Shown here in pieces: positions 62,318-64,000 of a stretch of 64,000 nucleotides of DNA. Origin of the DNA: Paenibacillus sp. FSL K6-1330 (GTDB taxonomy: Bacteria > Bacillota > Bacilli > Paenibacillales > Paenibacillaceae). Positions within the stretch are counted from its first letter, which is position 1; each line of letters begins with the position of its first letter. The position numbers and the translations under genes were made by a program. The notes under the pieces were generated by a model. The model was not told the DNA's origin. It saw only the letters and a list, made by a program, of their open reading frames with translations, and searched no databases. Where the stretch lies: the NCBI RefSeq assembly GCF_037976825.1, contig NZ_CP150269.1, positions 4,229,501 to 4,293,500 on the forward strand, given 5' to 3'.

Positions 62318-63139
62318 TCATCTGCATTCATATTTATAATAATCTTGTACATGCACTGATTTGAATCCAACCGACTCGTATAATCTAAGAGCATGGTCGT
62401 TTCTCGTTTCGACTTCTAAGTGTACCGTAAATCCGGCAGAGCTTTGCTCTTTAACGACTTGACGAAGCACTTTTCTGCCTATACCTCTGCCCTGATATTC
62501 CGGCAAAATGGAGAAACCATAGATCCACGCCTGCCCCTCTTCACGACTTACCCGAAGTTTCCCAACCGTTTCTTCGTTTACGTCTATCATGAGCATATCC
62601 GTATGATCCGCGAAACGGTGGCTTTCCATCGATCTGGCGTCATCTTCGTCCAATCCGAACGCCGTTACGGACAAACGAACCCTCATTTCGAAATCCTCTT
62701 CAGTTGCCTGTCTCAGAAGAATATCGTCCGTCTCCTCCAGAGGCGTATGTCGCCATTCCATTTGATGTTCCGAGAATGCATACTCGGCACCTTGTTTATT
62801 CAAAAAGAATGCTGCCGCATCGGATCCCGCAGGCGCGTTCAACAAGATTTTCTTGTATCCATTTGAGTTTACTTTTTCCATTGCCAGGTGAAACAACCGC
62901 CCGAAATGCCCCTTTCGACGTTCATTTGGTTTTACCATGCCGCATACCTCGACAGTAGAACCAAAAGCATACAGTCCTAAAAACGCTATAAGTTCGCCGT
63001 TTTCATAATGAAAAAAATCAAGCGGCTCCGTTTGGCGATCTCTTAGCATTTCCCAGTTAAGCTTCAGTTGTACATGATCATGAATTTCACACTCTTTTTG
63101 CAATTGTTCAATGTCTTGTAGTTGCTGTGTCGTTAACAT
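62318..63139 (-). CDS. GNAT-family N-acetyltransferase
   Basis: 273 aa with two GNAT halves. The C-terminal half carries the acetyl-CoA motif SILPEYQGRGIGRKVLRQVV (Q-x-x-G-x-G/A) and ends with NDHALRLYESVGFKS. The N-terminal half (ELIAFLGLYAFGSTVEVCGMVKPNERRKGHFGRLFHLA) is a second, partly degenerate copy. Double-GNAT proteins of this kind acetylate amines or antibiotics such as mycothiol precursors or fosfomycin-type compounds; the substrate here is unknown. ATG follows AAAAGGAG. Monocistronic. Confidence 0.9.
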   Translation of the reverse strand: MLTTQQLQDIEQLQKECEIHDHVQLKLNWEMLRDRQTEPLDFFHYENGELIAFLGLYAFGSTVEVCGMVKPNERRKGHFGRLFHLAMEKVNSNGYKKILLNAPAGSDAAAFFLNKQGAEYAFSEHQMEWRHTPLEETDDILLRQATEEDFEMRVRLSVTAFGLDEDDARSMESHRFADHTDMLMIDVNEETVGKLRVSREEGQAWIYGFSILPEYQGRGIGRKVLRQVVKEQSSAGFTVHLEVETRNDHALRLYESVGFKSVHVQDYYKYECR

Positions 63140-63288
63140 ATTTTTCTCCTTTTAACTGTCGCATCAATAAAACTAAAGCTATAAAAATTCGAAACACCTA
63201 GCCGGGAGACGAACATCATCTGTCCGTTAAGTTCTACTTTACCATACTCACATGATGTGAGGGCATTCATTTGACTACACAAAGAAAA

Positions 63289-63320
63289 AAGGACTTGTGG
63301 CTAAATGCCAGCAAGTCCTT
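63289..63320 (-). terminator. Terminator of the SLH-domain gene
   Basis: aaggacttg pairs with caagtcctt around a 14-base loop; TTTTTTC follows on the minus strand, 18 bases after the stop. Confidence 0.85.
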
Positions 63321-63337
63321 CCCTTATTAGACACTCG

Positions 63338-64000
63338 TTAATCCAAGCCTTTTGTCTCCATGGCGCGCCAAATCACGGTAATCGCTTCTGCACGGCTAGC
63401 ATGAGATTTGGGTTTTATCATGTCGTTTGGATAACCCTTCATGATTCCATGATCTACTGCAATCATCATCGCTTCCTGTGCCCAAGCTGCAATTTTATCC
63501 TGATCGGTAAAGATTTTGTTGGTACGCGCATGGTCCAATTGAAAAGCTTGAACCACCATTTGTGCCATTTCTTCGCGCGTTATGAAATCGTCGGGGCCAA
63601 AGGTAACCGAATCGTATCCTTGAATGATTCCGTAATAATACGCTGTTGAAATGGCTTCCCTCGCCCAATGATTCGTTGTATCGGCGAATTCCTTATTACC
63701 TTTACTAGTGAGCCCCAATGCATGAACCAGGATTGCTGCTAATTCTGCTCGGCTAATCGTACGATCAGGTCTGAAACTTCCGTCTGTATAACCGTTCACA
63801 ACGCCTTTTCCTGCGAGTTTCTCAATGTTCTTTTGTGCCCAATGACCCTTCACATCGGTAAACGTAACACCGATTTCAGCTGGCACCATCGTTCTCGCGA
63901 AAATCGCAAATGAAGTAAAGTGGTCGGTTGTACCACTTATAATCCCCTCATCCCAGTCAATGTTGACGTTATCCAGCGCTAACCATTCCTTCGTATCTTC
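63338..64000 (-). CDS. SLH-domain surface protein, C-terminal part (5' end outside window)
   Basis: The frame is open to the window edge, so the first part is missing. The visible 220 residues begin with WLALDNVNIDWDEGIISGTTDHFTSFAIF, the usual end of an extracellular Ig-like repeat, followed by three S-layer-homology motifs (VTFTDVKGHWAQKNIEKLAGKGVVNGYTDGSFRPDRTISRAE; KEFADTTNHWAREAISTAYYYGIIQGYDSVTFGPDDFITREE; then the third with WAQEAMMIAVDHGIMKGYPNDMIKP). SLH motifs bind pyruvylated cell-wall polymers, so the protein is anchored on the cell surface by its C-terminus. What the missing N-terminus does cannot be told. Confidence 0.93.
   Translation of the reverse strand, partial: EDTKEWLALDNVNIDWDEGIISGTTDHFTSFAIFARTMVPAEIGVTFTDVKGHWAQKNIEKLAGKGVVNGYTDGSFRPDRTISRAELAAILVHALGLTSKGNKEFADTTNHWAREAISTAYYYGIIQGYDSVTFGPDDFITREEMAQMVVQAFQLDHARTNKIFTDQDKIAAWAQEAMMIAVDHGIMKGYPNDMIKPKSHASRAEAITVIWRAMETKGLD

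Overview
The window reads as a chromosomal segment of an endospore-forming, polysaccharide-degrading Firmicute, most probably Paenibacillus. The evidence is an H-type small acid-soluble spore protein, an S-layer-homology (SLH) protein, a copper-amine-oxidase stalk-domain protein, many secreted or lipid-anchored carbohydrate-active enzymes, sugar ABC importers with GntR/LacI regulators, CcpA-type cre-like sites, strong GGAGG ribosome sites and intermediate G+C. No tRNA, rRNA, CRISPR array or complete prophage was seen.

Region 1 (1-8.7 kb): the end of a TetR-type regulator faces an eight-gene minus-strand operon. In transcription order it encodes a free-standing acyl carrier protein, an ATP-grasp ligase, a GT28/MurG-like glycosyltransferase, a radical SAM/SPASM enzyme, an ABC ATPase, two ABC-2 permeases, and a protein resembling the N-terminal domain of butirosin BtrH. 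Genes overlap or nearly touch, and one perfect hairpin closes the unit. This is the best candidate for an undescribed natural-product or cell-surface pathway. I infer that an amino acid is activated onto the carrier protein, modified and glycosylated, transferred by the BtrH-like protein and exported.

Region 2 (8.9-24 kb): an MFS efflux-like protein and a DUF6157-like protein, then a repeat-rich gap, then an arabinan or pectin side-chain utilisation locus. The locus holds a GH2 enzyme, a GH43 lipoprotein, a three-gene sugar ABC importer, two paralogous GntR-LacI regulators and a divergent secreted sialidase-fold (GH93-like) enzyme. An identical 14-base AT-rich motif lies upstream of both regulator genes and a near copy lies upstream of the importer, suggesting one regulon. 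cre-like sites add probable CcpA control.

Region 3 (24.5-31 kb): a methyltransferase, a lipoprotein, an APH-family phosphotransferase, a two-gene spore operon ending in sspH, a PQQ-type propeller protein, and an ECF sigma/anti-sigma pair whose genes overlap by 41 bp.

Region 4 (31-46.8 kb): a GH3 beta-glucosidase with an orphan PTS EIIC, an AraC regulator fused to a GH39 xylosidase-like domain, an IS5/IS427-type insertion sequence with a frameshifted transposase, and a multidomain GH8 endoglucanase/chitosanase. Next comes a scarred stretch with a severed discoidin domain and two truncated sugar-ABC permeases. It ends with a CD3324-like regulator, an APH-like pseudokinase, and deoR-nagA preceded by helically phased repeats.

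Region 5 (47-64 kb): a GlcG/HbpS-type protein, an alpha/beta hydrolase, an unusual tail-fibre-like lipoprotein, an NAD(P)-binding short-chain protein, and a beta-propeller-FIMAH protein next to a GntR regulator fused to a solute-binding-protein domain. These last two share an operator-like motif. An AraC/GyrI-like regulator follows, then a two-component system divergent from a LanFEG/Bcr-type ABC transporter, with a YxeA-like gene carrying an in-frame TGA. The window closes with a stalk-domain protein, a GNAT acetyltransferase and the C-terminus of an SLH protein.
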